Assembly: GCF_037126465.1 (NCBI RefSeq)
Contig: NC_088204.1
Location: forward strand, 62,679,807-62,743,806
Direction: 5' to 3'
Source of the DNA: Ornithodoros turicata
Lineage: Eukaryota > Arthropoda > Arachnida > Ixodida > Argasidae
Length of the DNA stretch: 64,000 bases
In this document: positions 11,003-23,630 of the stretch, in pieces
Layout: every line of letters starts with the position of its first letter
How positions within the stretch are numbered: position 1 is the first letter of the stretch
Program-made: the position numbers and the translations under genes
Notes under the pieces: model-generated
Told to the model about the DNA's origin: nothing
The model's database searches: none
Seen by the model: only the letters and a program-made list of their open reading frames with translations

Positions 11003-11779
11003 AGAAGCTTCAGTTGGACTCCTCCAGATGGCGCTGCTCGGAAGGCAAATCTGCAAAGCGCCTATACGTCGACGCTTCTGTCTGTCACCAACATCAGATA
11101 TTGCACGCCTTACTCGCCTCATTGAGAGGTCCACGGACAGCCAGATAAATAAATTCAAGAGTTCAACTTACTTTTGAACGGAAAACGTTCGAATTGTCGC
11201 GGTTTCATCCAATGAGCACAGCGTGTACCTGCGTCCGACGACCGTTGACCATGATGATGATGATGACAGCTGCCTGTGATAGTGATGGCGCTCGTCACTG
11301 CCTGTAGGAGCGATGGCAGTTCTACAAACATGCTCGTAGTTGTGTATGCAAACGCCACCTGCTTTTACAAATCGTATTATTAGTATGAAGCACGAAATTT
11401 AAAGTATCCGTGCAGTTTTTGCCTTGCATATTATATGTACCGCCACATGGCGCACGATGTCCCGGAGTCGTCTGCTATTCATGCGATCGTCATCTACGCA
11501 GGTCAGCCGCATTTCTCACTGTGAAATCGGCCTAGAAATGCCTTTTCTGTCCAGCGGATGCTTCATGTAAGCTTAAGGTGCGGTCAACGGAAGGACAGCC
11601 AGGCAAATGTGGCTGCGTCTGTCCGTAGGCACGCGAATCCATGAGTCTCACTGAACCGGATATGCTTCGGAAGTGAAAGGTCAATCCCGACACGTTTTTT
11701 CGGTTTCTGTGTTCCAAGGACGCGTCTTTTAAAGCATAAACTGAATAAACTTACGACATTCCGAGATGTCACATGTGAA
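11003..11779. other. Intergenic, no recognisable feature
   Basis: Only short open frames without family resemblance are present on either strand. A CATCATCATC-type simple tract occurs near 11248-11262. Nothing here supports a gene. Confidence 0.5.
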
Positions 11780-11960
11780 ACGTCGCAGCGATGTTGCGGA
11801 ACAATTCTAGACACAACATTTCAGGGAAAACATCATTACAACGTTTCCATGTGTTGAATTCGTAACGTTTCAGAGGGAACGTTGAGGGTACAGTGGTTTT
11901 TTGTTGACAACGTTGTGCTCACACTGTGTACGTTGCGGCAACTTTTGGTGCTACCTGGGT
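11780..11960. repeat. AACGTTG-rich dispersed repeat, fragment
   Basis: The words AACGTT, GTTGCGG, CAACGTT and ACAACATT recur every 20-40 bases, in the same style as the much longer block at 31.3-32.6 kb. The fragment ends with GGTGCTACCTGGG, the reverse of CCCTGGTAGCAC at 31554-31565, which may mark an element end. Confidence 0.5.
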
Positions 11961-12540
11961 CCACATTCCTCATCTTAAAATAACGTTATTGTCACGAGTG
12001 CGTTGCAGTTGTTCAGCTCTCAGCGTATTTCATTACAGAAATTCGAAGCGCTGTGCACGAAGAGCATGCACACGCGTGACTTATCACACACGCTGTAGGA
12101 GCGACTGCACATACGAGGTTAACACAGCAGTTTATTTACTTCCACCGTGCCTCACAAATTACAAGAACAGTGGAACAAATTGGCATATTGGCGCAGGTTC
12201 TGCATCCGCTTCTTCAGCACAGCTGAGCGACTATGAGGGGAATTTGTATATAGCACGAACGCATTGTTTATAGAAAATTCATGGTTTTCAGATTTATAGG
12301 AGCAGCCGCGCATACTTTCTTAGTACGTAATGGCACCAGCGAAGTAGCAATGCAAGCAAGTCCGAGTTGTCAGATGCATGCGATACGAATAAACAGATTT
12401 TTCCTCAAAACAAAGAGCTTACTTGTGAAAAATTATCACTCTTCCTCTGTCCGTGTGAGGTGTACTCAAAGTTGCAACAAACTGGCATGACATGCCCTTT
12501 AATTTAAAGGAAATTTTAAAAAATACGGGCAGCCCGGCTT
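11961..12540. other. Intergenic, no recognisable feature
   Basis: Short open frames of 60-115 codons occur, but none has recognisable motifs or splice context. I see no repeats here that match the rest of the window. Confidence 0.5.
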
Positions 12541-12647
12541 GAACTCAATGCAGACGACAGGACGCGTTGGGCCCACCAATATGACGGCCGGTGACCACGC
12601 TGTCGGGCACCCTATGCGCGATCCAGCCTATACTATAGAGATCAGTG
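12541..12647 (-). mobile_element. End fragment of the 3.0-kb element family (A/B)
   Basis: The sequence GCGATCCAGCCTATACTATA followed by GAGATCAGTG is the reverse complement of the left end of copies A and B. The adjoining bases (GGGCCCACCAATATGACGGCC) also resemble the A/B subterminal region. Only about 100 bp are recognisable, so this is a truncated relic in inverted orientation to A and B. Confidence 0.6.
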
Positions 12648-12974
12648 TTCGTACAATCTCAGAACTCACAGCAGCAGAGAACAAGCAATGACCGTGGTAT
12701 TGTGGCGCCATCTGTTAGCCAGTGAACCGACTAACTGTGCGGTGAAAACTGTCAGAGAGGCTGCACGGCTGCACACTGTCGGGAAGCGCTGGGGTATCGC
12801 TGTACAATATACAGTTAATTTCTTGCTGCACTCGTTCTTCTCGTGGTATCAGCGGTCTCAAGAAATCGTGGTCGTGTCGTTGACAGCCTTCAAATCCTCC
12901 GTTTCGGCGGGCATCACGCAGCCAGAGAATGCATGGCGTCTTCGAAGCAGTAGCAGACGCTTCGGCCCGCGTGG

Positions 12975-14111
12975 TGCACTTGGCCTTCGGGAGAGGAAAA
13001 TTAGTTGCGCTGCGCATGCGCTACAAGTGATGTCACGTGTCTTTCTTTGTCGCCGCCTTGCAGTCTGCTCGCTTCGCGTACGCATGCGCTAGCAGACAGC
13101 GGTTTGTTTGCTTGAGCCCTTGAGCTGCTTGAGCCCTTGAGCTGCTTGAGCATGGCTTGAGGATGAGATTTGTTGTGGTGGTGAAGCAACTTTGCCAAAT
13201 ATTGCGTTCAAGTTCCTCGCTGGATGTCCCGCTCGTCCGTCGATGTTCAACAGGTGAGGGAACATTTCAGCAACGCCTGCGAGTTTCATGCTCGCGGTTC
13301 AAAAGGTGAGGGCGTCTGTACAAAATTGTAAAATGGGCCGCTCTGTTACTACAGATGCAACAAGTGCCAGTCCACTTTTTCTCAGCTGCACCTTCTCAGT
13401 CCAGGCAGCAGCAGCACCAGGTGAATGTAGGTACACAACTTCCAAGTGAATTAAGACGTACGAGTGCAATTCTGAAGCTGGTAAGTACGTCTCATGCTAC
13501 ACACCATTCGCGTTCAACGCTCTTATTTTGCATGTGTGGCAGCAAATGATTCAGTGGCATAAACCGGCAGACTGGTGCGTAATGTACACCCATAGTGCCA
13601 AGTTGGACTAATTCTGATGACGTGTTCGTAAAATCTGTGTAATCGGGCTGTCTAATTGTCACCTGTTCTTTCTTAACACCGAAGTCTGTATATGAGTAAG
13701 AAATATCGTGGTTTCGGCAATTATCAGTAATCTTTCGTTGTGCTTAATGATTCCTATTATTTTGTATTTGTGTTTTTACTCAGATTTATCATACTGTATT
13801 CTTAACTGGAGCAACAAAATTACGAAACACATGAGGATTGTGTTGAAACTGAGGACATTGCTTATTTTTACTGATTTCAGATTTTCAGGCATGGAGAGAA
13901 GAAATGCGCAGAAGGCAGCCAAGAGTCACTAAAGGCACAGGGGTAAAAAGATTGAAAGATGGATGTTTAAAGTGTTATTATATTTGTAACTGATCGGGTG
14001 CTTTTACAGAGAACATCATCAAAGGAAAAAGGTCCATAAAATCATAAGGTTCCGTCAGGCGTGGGGTAACCTGCATTGATGATTCTTCTGCAACGTTCCA
14101 GACTGGCAAGG
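12975..14111 (+). repeat. Left arm of a long inverted repeat
   Basis: This arm is repeated in reverse complement at 18139-19518. Long exact runs are shared, including the segment around 13708-13932, whose translation is nearly identical to that of the opposite arm. Words such as GTTTGTTTGCTTGAGCCCTT and GGGAACATTTCAGCAACGCC occur in both. By eye identity is above 90 percent over most of about 1.1 kb. The left arm has a short tandem repeat (TTGAGCCCTTGAGCTGC, near 13113-13150) that the right arm has only once. Confidence 0.85.
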
Positions 14112-17100
14112 TTCCAGGACATAACGGGATGTATGCTCCGGGGTCCCCTACCATCTCGCTCATGATCAGAGCTGACAATTAAGGCATAATGGTTTCAAAT
14201 TTACAAATATTCTCTAAGGAGTGGCATCCAGTTCAGAATTTGTATGAGTACAACACAACAGCGTGTACAGCCCGAGACAAAAGTTCACGGCACTGCGCTT
14301 TTCTTCATCGGAGCGGTCCCCTGCCAGCTACCAGCAAAAGATCGAATAAGAAACGGGTGACTGTCTATCAGTATGTGTGCCTGCTCTTGTTTGGTGCTAG
14401 GGTATCACTCCAATGGAGAAATGTGACACCATGGTGATCCGTAAAGGTTTGTACCAAGCTGTACATTGTACAACCCCAACAACTAACAAACACTGCTCGG
14501 TAAGGCTGGTGTTCCAAATTGAGATTTTGCTGCCTATTTCTTCCCAAAAGGCTGCTCTTGCAAAAATGCTTAAGAAAGTCATTTGGGTGAACTCCAGTGT
14601 ACCAAGACAAGTGTAGAACAAAAAATTTATAGTTAGACTTTGGAGGCAGTAGTCAACATAAATAAGTTTTACCTCTGAGCGATGATTGCCCATTCCAGGC
14701 AACAACAAACTCATAGGTTCACCACATCATCTAAACGTCCTCAGTCTGTTACAGCTTGTTTCTGTCCACAGCGACATCTTCAAAGTGCATATCCTGTGCC
14801 ATGCAGACAGAGGAGTGGTTACATGAACTATCATTCATCGAGCATTTGTGAGGAGATTGTTAGAGGAATCAATCAGACAGATGTGTTTCAGATTTTTTTT
14901 TTTCAGTTTTCAGGTTTTTATTGTTATTCCATGACAGTATACACTGATACTGGACAAGCCCTGTTGAACAGTCCAAGACACAGTCAATGCAAATGTCCAC
15001 ACAGTTTGAGGGGAACAGAACTACCAAGAACACATGACAAGTATAAGAAACAAATAGCAAAGATATTGCACAGCAGAGAAATGCACATAAGCAAAAAGTA
15101 ATTGCATGTCGCCCTACGTATCAGCAGAAAAGTCCTGTTTGATGGTGTTTTTGAAGGATGCCAGATTATTGTTGGAACAAATGCGTAGAGCAGTGTTTCT
15201 CAAACTGTGGGTCATGAGCTGTTGAAAGATTCATTGTTTCACGCCCAACCAGAGGGTAAAGCTCCATTCATGTTCAAAGCATTAATGGACTGTCATGTGT
15301 TGTCACATGACAGTGCTGCATTCATGAGTAAATGATGTAGACGTGAAGGTCCTTAAGCATGAATTCAACAGAAATCCTCTGGCTGGGTGTATTTCCTGCT
15401 GCTTGGCACACTCTTGGAATCTGGTTGAAAAGCTGCTTCTGAAAACTGCCCTGCTGCTATGGCTTTCTTCACACCATCTGTGCATCAATATTCGAACAGA
15501 TTGTGACAAAAGTTTACGGAGCACCGGGGTGTTGTATTTCTTTGTGGGAGTGACACCCTAGCAAACAGGAGTGGCCACACACACTGAGAGGTGCACAGAA
15601 CAACCAGTCACCTGTTTCTTATTCGATATCTTCGTGGTAGCCAGCAGGGAGTGTGCCGCTCCGATGAGGTGCAAGGCAACAGGCTCATTGATATGGTGTC
15701 CAGCTGGAATTTGTGGTATTTTGGAATGATGTATTGCTAACGGGACCAGTAAAAATATCCAAAACTGGACCTGGACTGCGTGTTTGGCTCACTGAGATTA
15801 CTGAAGAGCTAAGTTTCCTTGAGGTGTGAAACAAAGCTTGATAAAATGAATCAACCAAGTTGTGTGTTCTAACTGGCCAATACTGAGTAGATTTACAATA
15901 TAGATTTGCAATATCTTGGACTTTTGCCTCTCTTGTAACAAATGCTAAATAAATGCAATCAAGCATACATTGGAACTCAGTTGCTGAGGCAAGACACATG
16001 AACATACAAACATATGTGATTGTGCTAGTTATTTTCATGCATATAGTATGATCTTCTGAATTCCCAGTAGCTGTTCGAACATCAGGTTCCAGAACTGTTG
16101 TTCTTATTTGCATTTCTGCAGTGGTTGGCTTTCACATAGCTGCACCCGTTTTAACTCCTTGCATCTTTGTTGAGACAAAGCGGAGTTGTTTGGCATTTTT
16201 GTTCAGTAGTGTCACAGCAGGTTTAGCATAGCATAGCCAGGGGGGCTCAAACCCCGAAGATCGTACCTTTGGTAGTGCATAATATTTTCTGGCTACCGCA
16301 CGTATAGCCAACACTAGCATGAGACAAGATAGAAGCCAATTTGAATATACAAGACGTACTGATGCGCATGAAAAATTTAAAAATGACTGAGCATTGTATG
16401 CAAATTAGATTATCAGAATGTTGATGAGAGTCATGTACCCCGGCCACCATATTTTTGATGATAACGAAAGACTGCAATTGAGCTGGAGTGATGGCAATAT
16501 ATTTTTTCTTTAATCTAATTAAATAATTATGCATTATATATAGTCATGAAGAGTTTTGCTGATGGTTGTTGGAAGGGTGTACATTTCCTTAGCTAAATCG
16601 TTCACAAGAATACACACAGCGGCTTTGAGCTCACAAAGGCTTTATCCGTGCAATGCCAGGGGCAGTTGTCTCATTATATTTGCAAGAGAGTACTCAGTAC
16701 CAGCGGCATGGCCGAGTGGGCTAAGGCGCCCGCTTGTTGGCGGTAACCAAGGTCGTGCTGTAGACTGGGAGGTTGTGGGTTCGAATCCTACCGCCGGCTG
16801 CGCTGTCTGAGGTTTTCCCTGGGTTTTCCGAAGACTTTCCAGACGAATGTCGGCACAGTTCCCCCTGAAGTCGGCCCAGGACGCATACTAATCCCCCTGT
16901 CCCCCACTCCTTCCTGCTGTCCTCTCTCCGTCTGTCCACCGCTCATAGCCACAGTTGCTTCGCGGCGCTAACACCCAATAAAAAAAAAGAGTACTCAGTA
17001 CTGGAGAGATAAAAACACACAGAATAAAACAAACTGCCTAGTGCAGTGAGTGGAAAGTTTATTCCATCACTTCTTATTGGCAGAATACTTACCAAATAAT

Positions 17101-18138
17101 AAATAATAAAATAATAAATACCAAATTTTTTCTACAAGATTTCTCAGGTCAGAGCACTTTATAGGATATACAAATTGCCAATTATGTGTATGTATGTCAC
17201 CACACTTAAATGTATTTACCTGCTGTAATATACCCCAGACCAAGCTCAAAATGGGGCATATTGTCTTCAGTTGAAAAGTCAATGCAGGAGAGCATGCATT
17301 GCTGTAAAGTGTTTCACCTGAACCATTACCCAAAATGTATGAAGTGGCAGTACACAACTATCACATTGAATGACCCATCTGTGGTGCTATGTGTAGAATC
17401 TATGCACACTTTTCTTTTGATGTTAACATTGCCTTGAGTTTGAGGGAAAACACAGGACGAACACGGGACGAGACGAACACATAGACACACGAACCAGCAA
17501 TGAAGATTTAATACACAAAGTGCAAGCGAGACAGGGTAAAAAGAAAGTGTACACTTCGGCATTAACATCAAGTCAACACTAGCTAGCTTTCCTGCTCCTC
17601 CTATGTTCATCCCACTTTTGTTGGTGCCCAAATGCCTTAACAGCTGTTTTTGCATGCCTGTCATGAGAACTAGCAAGAAATCCTCATCTTGCAACAAGTC
17701 AGCATTTCCTCGTTGAAAGACAGTAGGATCATCCTTCTTGCCTTTGTGTGTGAGGGAAAGCACTGGACTGTTTGTTTGGGCTCTGATAGAACTGACCAAC
17801 AGGGCAACACTGCTTTGACTGTGGTATAGTCCCTCATGGTGGTGTACAAGCACTGGCTTGTAGTGAGGTGAATTGGATCCTTTGAAACGTGCCATCCAGC
17901 CCACCCCGAATACTGGAATACTGAGCTGCATAGTACGCTGAGTGCAATGCCATCACGTAGCTTCCCTAACATAAACAAATAGTTTCTTGAAGGCAAAAAA
18001 CGGATATTCCAGTACAACATAGTGTTTTACAAGTGCCTGCACGGGCCGCTTCTATTGCATCTTCCTCTGTTTTTGTCAGTGGGGTGTGCGACAGCCCCAA
18101 AATCATGTGCATAATAGGAAGCTTAGAAGACAAACGAG
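14112..18138. other. Interior of the long inverted repeat, no recognised gene
   Basis: About 4 kb with a SINE at 16701-16987. The longest open frame (17326-17931, minus, 201 codons) has no family motif that I recognise and no splice context. The rest has AT-rich tracts and short frames only. If the long repeats are element ends, this could be a decayed cargo, but nothing in the sequence shows a transposase. Confidence 0.45.
16701..16987 (+). mobile_element. tRNA-derived SINE, full length, 14-bp target duplication
   Basis: The head has an A box (TGGCCGAGTGGGC) and a B box (GGTTCGAATCC) with a long variable region, like a class II (Ser/Leu-type) tRNA. The body contains GTCGGCACAGTTCCCCC and GAAGTCGGCCCAGGACGCA and ends in AATAAAAAAAA. 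Perfect 14-bp duplications (AGAGTACTCAGTAC) flank it at 16687-16700 and 16988-17001. The perfect duplications and intact boxes point to a fairly young insertion. The same body occurs at 42744-42967 and 47093-47275. The family may correspond to the Ruka-type SINEs of ixodid ticks; that name is from memory. Confidence 0.9.
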
Positions 18139-19518
18139 ACCTTGCCAGTTTGGAACATTGCCGACATATCAGCAAGGCAGGTGTCCCCACGCCTGACAGA
18201 ACCTTATGATTTTATGGACCTTTTTCCTTTGATGATGTTCTCTGTAAAAGCACCCGATCAGTTACAAATATAATAACACTTTAAACATCCATCTTTCAAT
18301 CTTTTTACCCCTGTGCCTTTAGTGACTCTTGGCTGCCTTCTGCGCATTTCTTCTCTCCATGCCTGAAAATCTGAAATCAGTAAAAATAAGCAATGTCCTC
18401 AGTTTCAACACGATCCTCATGTGTTTCGTAATTTTGTTGCTCCAGTTAAGAATACAGTATGACAATTCTGAGTAAAAACACAAATACAAATAATAGGAAT
18501 CATTAAGCACAACGAAAGATTACTGATAATTGCCGAAACCACGATATTTCTTACTCATATACAGACTTCGGTGTTAAGAAAGAACAGGTGACAATTAGAC
18601 AGTCCGATTACACAGATTTTACGAACACGTCATCAGAATTAGTCCAACTTGGTACTATGGGTGTACATTACGCACCAGTCTGCCGGTTTATGACACTGAA
18701 TCATTTGCTGCCACACATGCAAAATAAGAGCGTTGAACACGAATGGTGTGTAGCATGAGACGTACTTACCAGCTTCAGAATTGCACTCGTACATTCACCT
18801 GGTGCTGCTGCTGCCTGGACTGAGAAGGTGCAGCTGAGAAAAAGTGGACTGGCACTTGTTGCATCTGTAGTAACAGAGCGGCCCATTTTACAATTTTGTA
18901 CAGACGCCCTCACCTTTTGAACCGCGAGCGTGAAACTCGCAGGCGTTGCTGAAATGTTCCCTCACCTGTTGAACATCGACGGACGAGCGGGACATCCAGC
19001 GAGGAGCTTGAACGGAATATTTGACAAAGCTGCTTCACCACTACAACAAATCTCATCCTCAAGCCATGCTCAAGCAGCTCAACGAAATTGCAAAATTCCC
19101 ATATCGGACCCCCCTCCTGGGAACAAGGCTAACCGGAAGTCGCGCGTCGCTAGTAATAAATTGCGCTGTAATGTGCAAATTCTGTAGTGAGGTTAGGTTA
19201 GGTTAGGTCAGTACATTTTACACGCGCGGGGGGGGGGGGGGGTCCGGGGGGGTTCCCCCCCCGCAGTTGTTCAAGACTGTGCTCACTTCCGTCTAAGCCT
19301 CGTTCCCAGGGTTATATCAGAGGGGGTCCAATGTGGGATTTCTGGCTCACTCAGCAGCTCAAGGGCTCAAGCAAACAAACCGCTGTCTGCTAGCGCATGC
19401 GTACGCGAAGCGAGCAGACTGCAAGGCGGCGGCCACGGAGGCGGCAAATAAAGACACGTGACATCACTTGTAGCGCATGCGCAGCGCAACTCGTTTTCCT
19501 CTCCCGAAGGCCAAGTGC
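18139..19518 (-). repeat. Right arm of the long inverted repeat, with a MITE inside
   Basis: Reverse complement of 12975-14111. The extra length comes from about 270 bp between 19081 and 19355, which includes a MITE with its own inverted ends, and from a 20-bp difference near 19425-19445 (GGCGGCGGCCACGGAGGCGG). Outside these, the arms align closely. Confidence 0.85.
19093..19341. mobile_element. Small inverted-repeat element (MITE) with TTAGG repeats and a G-run hairpin
   Basis: Ends are AAATTCCCATATCGGACCCC...CCTGGGAACAAGGCT and the reverse complement AAATCCCACATTGGACCCCC...CCCTGGGAACGAGGCT, about 45 bp each. It is present only in the right arm of the long inverted repeat and absent at the matching place in the left arm (near 13150). 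Inside are a short (GGTTA)n run at 19193-19207 (arthropod telomere motif) and a G tract followed by GGGGGGGTTCCCCCCCC at 19230-19262. Confidence 0.75.
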
Positions 19519-21410
19519 GTGGTGCTGCTCACCTCGGTCATGTGATCCCAGGTCCAATGTGGAGCGTCCCCTACCACTCACATCACATAGTGACGCGCGT
19601 GGCGGCGCTCATCACGTGTCTATCGTGAAGGCGAAGGAGGATGTTTCGTGCACGACAGGTTCAGGGGGCTATTGCAGGCGTCCCAATTTCGCTACGGTTG
19701 CACTAATTGTGGGAAAACTGTGTTCAGCCACCAAACATATCCCATACCGACCAAAAACAGAAACAAAGTTTTGTGCCTCTAGGCTGCTCCTCTAAGGGTA
19801 GAATTGTGGGGGGACGTAGTTTGATTTGTTTTAGGACAGATCACTGATCTCTATGTATAAAGGCTGGATCGCGCATGGGAGAGGAGTTCGTGGGGGAGAG
19901 GCGTGCATTCGGGACGCCATGTTGGGAGGCCCTAAAACGCAGTGTGCGCCCATAGAAAACAATGGGAGGCAACGGAGATTGTGAGTATTTATTGCGCTGC
20001 AGGCGTTGATCGTTGTTTGTCATCACACAATTTTGTAAGGTGCCAGTATACTGATGTATCCTAACAGTGTTTCACAGGTGTCCTATCGTTCGATTCTTAA
20101 TTACGTTATGTTTTGCATTCCGAAACTAGACCGTCACGGCAGTGCAGCGCTGGGGATTGTACTACAGTACGTTTTCCAGCCAATATTTCAATAAGAAACG
20201 ATGTGAGGTTAACAACAACCATGTATCCCGTGCTGCGTTCTGGACAAAAATTGTTCCATAAAGAACGGTCCGGGAAAAGGTATACTCGCATGGCAGAAAG
20301 AGATCGTACTGTAGAATCACAGCCGTTGTCTTAGTCGTGTATGGGTTTAGTATGATTTATATCAAGCATCGCCGCAGAAACAGTCTTTTAGTAAACGACA
20401 GTGGTGCTTTGCCTCGCAAATATGGACACACGGAAGCAGCCCTAAATACTTCACGCAATTAGATCACGCTCGTTAGGACAGTTAATCAGGTAGTGATGTA
20501 AGCTTAATCAATTAAGTTACTTAGAAAGTGGTAACACCTCCTTGAGACACAGGACTTATCTCTTTTTGAAGTACAGTCCCTCTATGTTTGTTTGCTTCTT
20601 CCTTTATTTGTTCTGATTATTTGCAGGCACGGTTGTGCCAAACTGAATGTCCTTCTCCAGCACTCACATGCTTTTGTTGAATACAACTGCAGCGTGAGAA
20701 AAGCTGCTTGGGGACGGGGTCCTGGTATCCAGTGCTGACTTTGTCATGCTTGTTATGTGGAGCATGTTCCAAACAATGCAGCTCCACGTATGGTCTTCAA
20801 ATTGCAACAGGACTATTTGGAGGTTGAAACAGTTGTGATTTTGTCATTTTGGCCCTCGTGTACCCAGTCTGTGAAATGCAAACAAAAAAGTCTAACACGA
20901 TATGCTTTTGTAATGAAGATCACTGATGATGAGTAAAGAGAATATACGAGTTCAAGTATATTCAATATTTTATATCATTCATTATATTATTCAACATTTT
21001 ATGTCAAGTTTATACAACATCAAGTTTATTCAAGTTCAAGATTTATTTCTTGCACTTTTGCGTTTCAGGATACAATGAACGTGCAGGGAGGTCGCAAAAG
21101 GCTACATTTATTGTTTTGTGACCTTGCTACAATGGCAATATATATTTTAGGAATGACAATGGTCAGGTACGCTCTCTAAATTTGTAGCACTCAATTTTAG
21201 GTTGGAATGAGCAATGAATAGAAACTTCCCCACTGATATTTTCTCATATATGCTAAATTTTAAATTTAATATGATCGAATATGTGATAATATAATAATAT
21301 ATAAGAATATAATATGTGATAAATGAATGTGATCAACAGTAGATGTAAACAGCATGAGTAGCCAGAGAAGTGCATTCTCAATAAATAATTGTCTTCTTAT
21401 AGCGTATATG

Positions 21411-22274
21411 TGTAGAGGACGGTGGTCTTCCTCTACATGAGCCCCGACCGGCGATGATGGTATGCCACGGAGAGGCGGTGACGGTGGCCTATCTCCATGG
21501 CCGCGCCGGTGGAACTGAAGCCGGTGCTCCACGCGCGTGGCCATCGTTGTCGTCGTTGTCGTCGTCCGCTACAGGGGTCCCCCGGCTGTCAGATGCGTTG
21601 CGGACGCATCGCAAGAACAGGGAACAGCGGGAACAGGGGCACGGCACACGTTGGCGGCGTTTCAGAGGGGATGAAGACGGGAACAGCATCCGTGTGTAGG
21701 TAGTCAGCCTTGTGGTAGGTGTGGACGGGAACAGCGATCCGTCGCAGAGAGGGTGAGGCGCTCGGTGTCGTGGTCCTGGGGTGCCGCGACCGGCACGGGA
21801 GCCGAAGCTCGATAGTCCCAGGTGGAGTGAGTGAGGTGCCGAGACGGGCTTAAGTGTGCCGAGGCGTCGGCTGCCGCGACTGCCGCAACCGGCAGGTTAG
21901 CGCAAGGCTCGAGTGTCGCGGCCGGCAGTGAGAAGCGTGAGAAGACTTGAGCGAAGAGAGAAGCGTAGGTGAGAGAGAGCGAAGAGTGCGGTAGGAGTGA
22001 AGGTGGGCCGTGTGTGCCGGAGGTAGTGGTGCTCGATGGCGTGGTCAGAAATTTGGGATGGTGAAGGGCCGAATTGCTGCGGACGTGATGTTCTTTGTCC
22101 GGGTCACCAAATGTAGAGGACGGTGGTCTTCCTCTACATGAGCCCCGACCGGCGATGATGGTATGCCACGGAAAGGCGGTGACGGTGGTCTATCTCCATG
22201 GACGCGCCGGTGGAACTGAAGCCGGTGCTCCACGCGCGTGGCCATCCTTGTCGTCGTTGTCGTCGTCCGCTACA
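21411..22274 (-). mobile_element. TRIM-like LTR element, 163-bp LTRs, 4-bp target duplication
   Basis: Two nearly identical 163-bp direct repeats (21411-21573 and 22112-22274) begin TGTAGAGGACGG and end GTCCGCTACA. TATG is duplicated on both sides (21407-21410, 22275-22278). Copy B of the host element has the uninterrupted site near 25284. Read on the minus strand, the internal part starts TTTGGTGACCCGGAC right after the LTR, a normal place and form for a tRNA primer-binding site beginning TGG. The 538-bp interior has no gag or pol, so it would depend on proteins from another element. One LTR end is itself a hairpin (TGTAGAGGA...TCCTCTACA). Confidence 0.88.
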
Positions 22275-23561
22275 TATGTGCATGCCTATTAACTGAAACA
22301 ATTATCACAGTTCCCTGACAAGTTTTAATTTCTGAGAGTGTACTGTGGAAGCTGCTTAGATCTACAACAGTTCATACAAGGTATTATATACTGTGAATGC
22401 CTTTAAAAGTCCCATGTGACACATATCCCTTTACTTTCTGGAGATGCTGTGATAGTCAAAGTTTGCGGGCATTACGCAGGTTCTGCACCCATTTCTTGAG
22501 TATGTCGAGGCAGCTGTGAAGTAACCTGCATTGATGATGATTATTCCAACTTTTATGGCGCATCGACAACAAAGGAAATAATACATCAGAACATTGGTTT
22601 GGGTGCAACCAGTTAAAAATGAATATGTTGTTTAATAAATGCATTGGACAAATGTTAAAACATCAGTTTAAAACATGGTTTACAATCCCTGTATCTTCTA
22701 AAAATTAAAAAGATTAAAAACTATTCTAAAAAGAATATGGGGAACTCTTCTAAAAAGAATTATAATCTCTAATTATTATATTGCTGGGTTAAGGAGCCTA
22801 AAGTGTAAGGTGTGTTTCTGATGTGAACATGTAAGAAAATATGCAAAACTGAGAGAGGCTAACCACAGTGCGTGCACTGAGGTTGTTCCTTCCTGTAAAG
22901 TAGAAACCAGTGGATGAGGAACGTGATACTTACCTGTACACCCAGCCGTATCACACTGCACAGATTATTCACTGGGCAGCCCTCATGACGAAACCTGTAT
23001 TGAGAGACCACTTTTGCCTTAAAACTGCTACAAATAGCACGACACGCTACAAATTATTACTATCGTAACAAGCTGACGATACAGCTCAGACACAAAGGCG
23101 TTATTCAAGTCGCGCCACACCACCGTTACGTAGGATTCTTTGTCACAAATCAAAACCAGGCACAAAACAATACCAATACATGACAAAATGTGACAATCGT
23201 GGTCTTATTATGACGTAATACCGAACTTGTGCGCGAAGGTAATTCAAAGAAATGAATGTGGCACTTGCTTCCGCAGAGAACACCGTGTACCATGCTAGCA
23301 ATGCATGCAAAAAAGCGCTCGAGTGTTCGCACATATATTGATGACAACACTACCTGTGTAGTGTAACATGTTCTTTCAAGCATATTATGCACTCAAACTG
23401 TATTTGCCGCCGGGTAAAATGCAAGTGTGCTCGATTGAATGTCGGAAGAGCGATCAAGCAACCTGCATCCAGTGCTCGTTTTGGGCAAAAAAACACTTCA
23501 TAATGGTCAAATAAATGTACAGAATGGACGCCTATTTATTCCTCGATGAAGAGTCACTCAC

Positions 23562-23630
23562 CTGTATAAGTTTAGGACCTGTAACCTTGCCAGTACGGTT
23601 GGTACGACCGTAATTGCAAGAAGTTGCCAT
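23562..23630 (-). pseudogene. THAP-like first exon in element A
   Basis: ATG at 23630 opens 23 codons (MATSCNYGRTNRTGK...) ending in CAG followed by GTGAGTGACT, a strong donor. A THAP domain starts with C-x(2-4)-C. Here the first Cys is followed by Arg where a second Cys would be expected (CGT for TGT). I found no downstream exon with the rest of a THAP domain in this element. It may be the relic of a transposase gene lost from this non-autonomous copy. Confidence 0.4.

Noticed and set aside
16701..16800. Functional tRNA-Ser or tRNA-Leu gene
   Set aside because: The tRNA-like part is joined to a SINE body and A tail within a 14-bp target duplication, so it is a SINE head.
17326..17931. 201-codon minus-strand open frame
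   Set aside because: No motif, no splice context, and ordinary length for chance in this sequence; no relative recognised.
19193..19207. True telomere end or chromosome terminus
   Set aside because: Only about three TTAGG units, inside a small inverted-repeat element with unrelated sequence on both sides.
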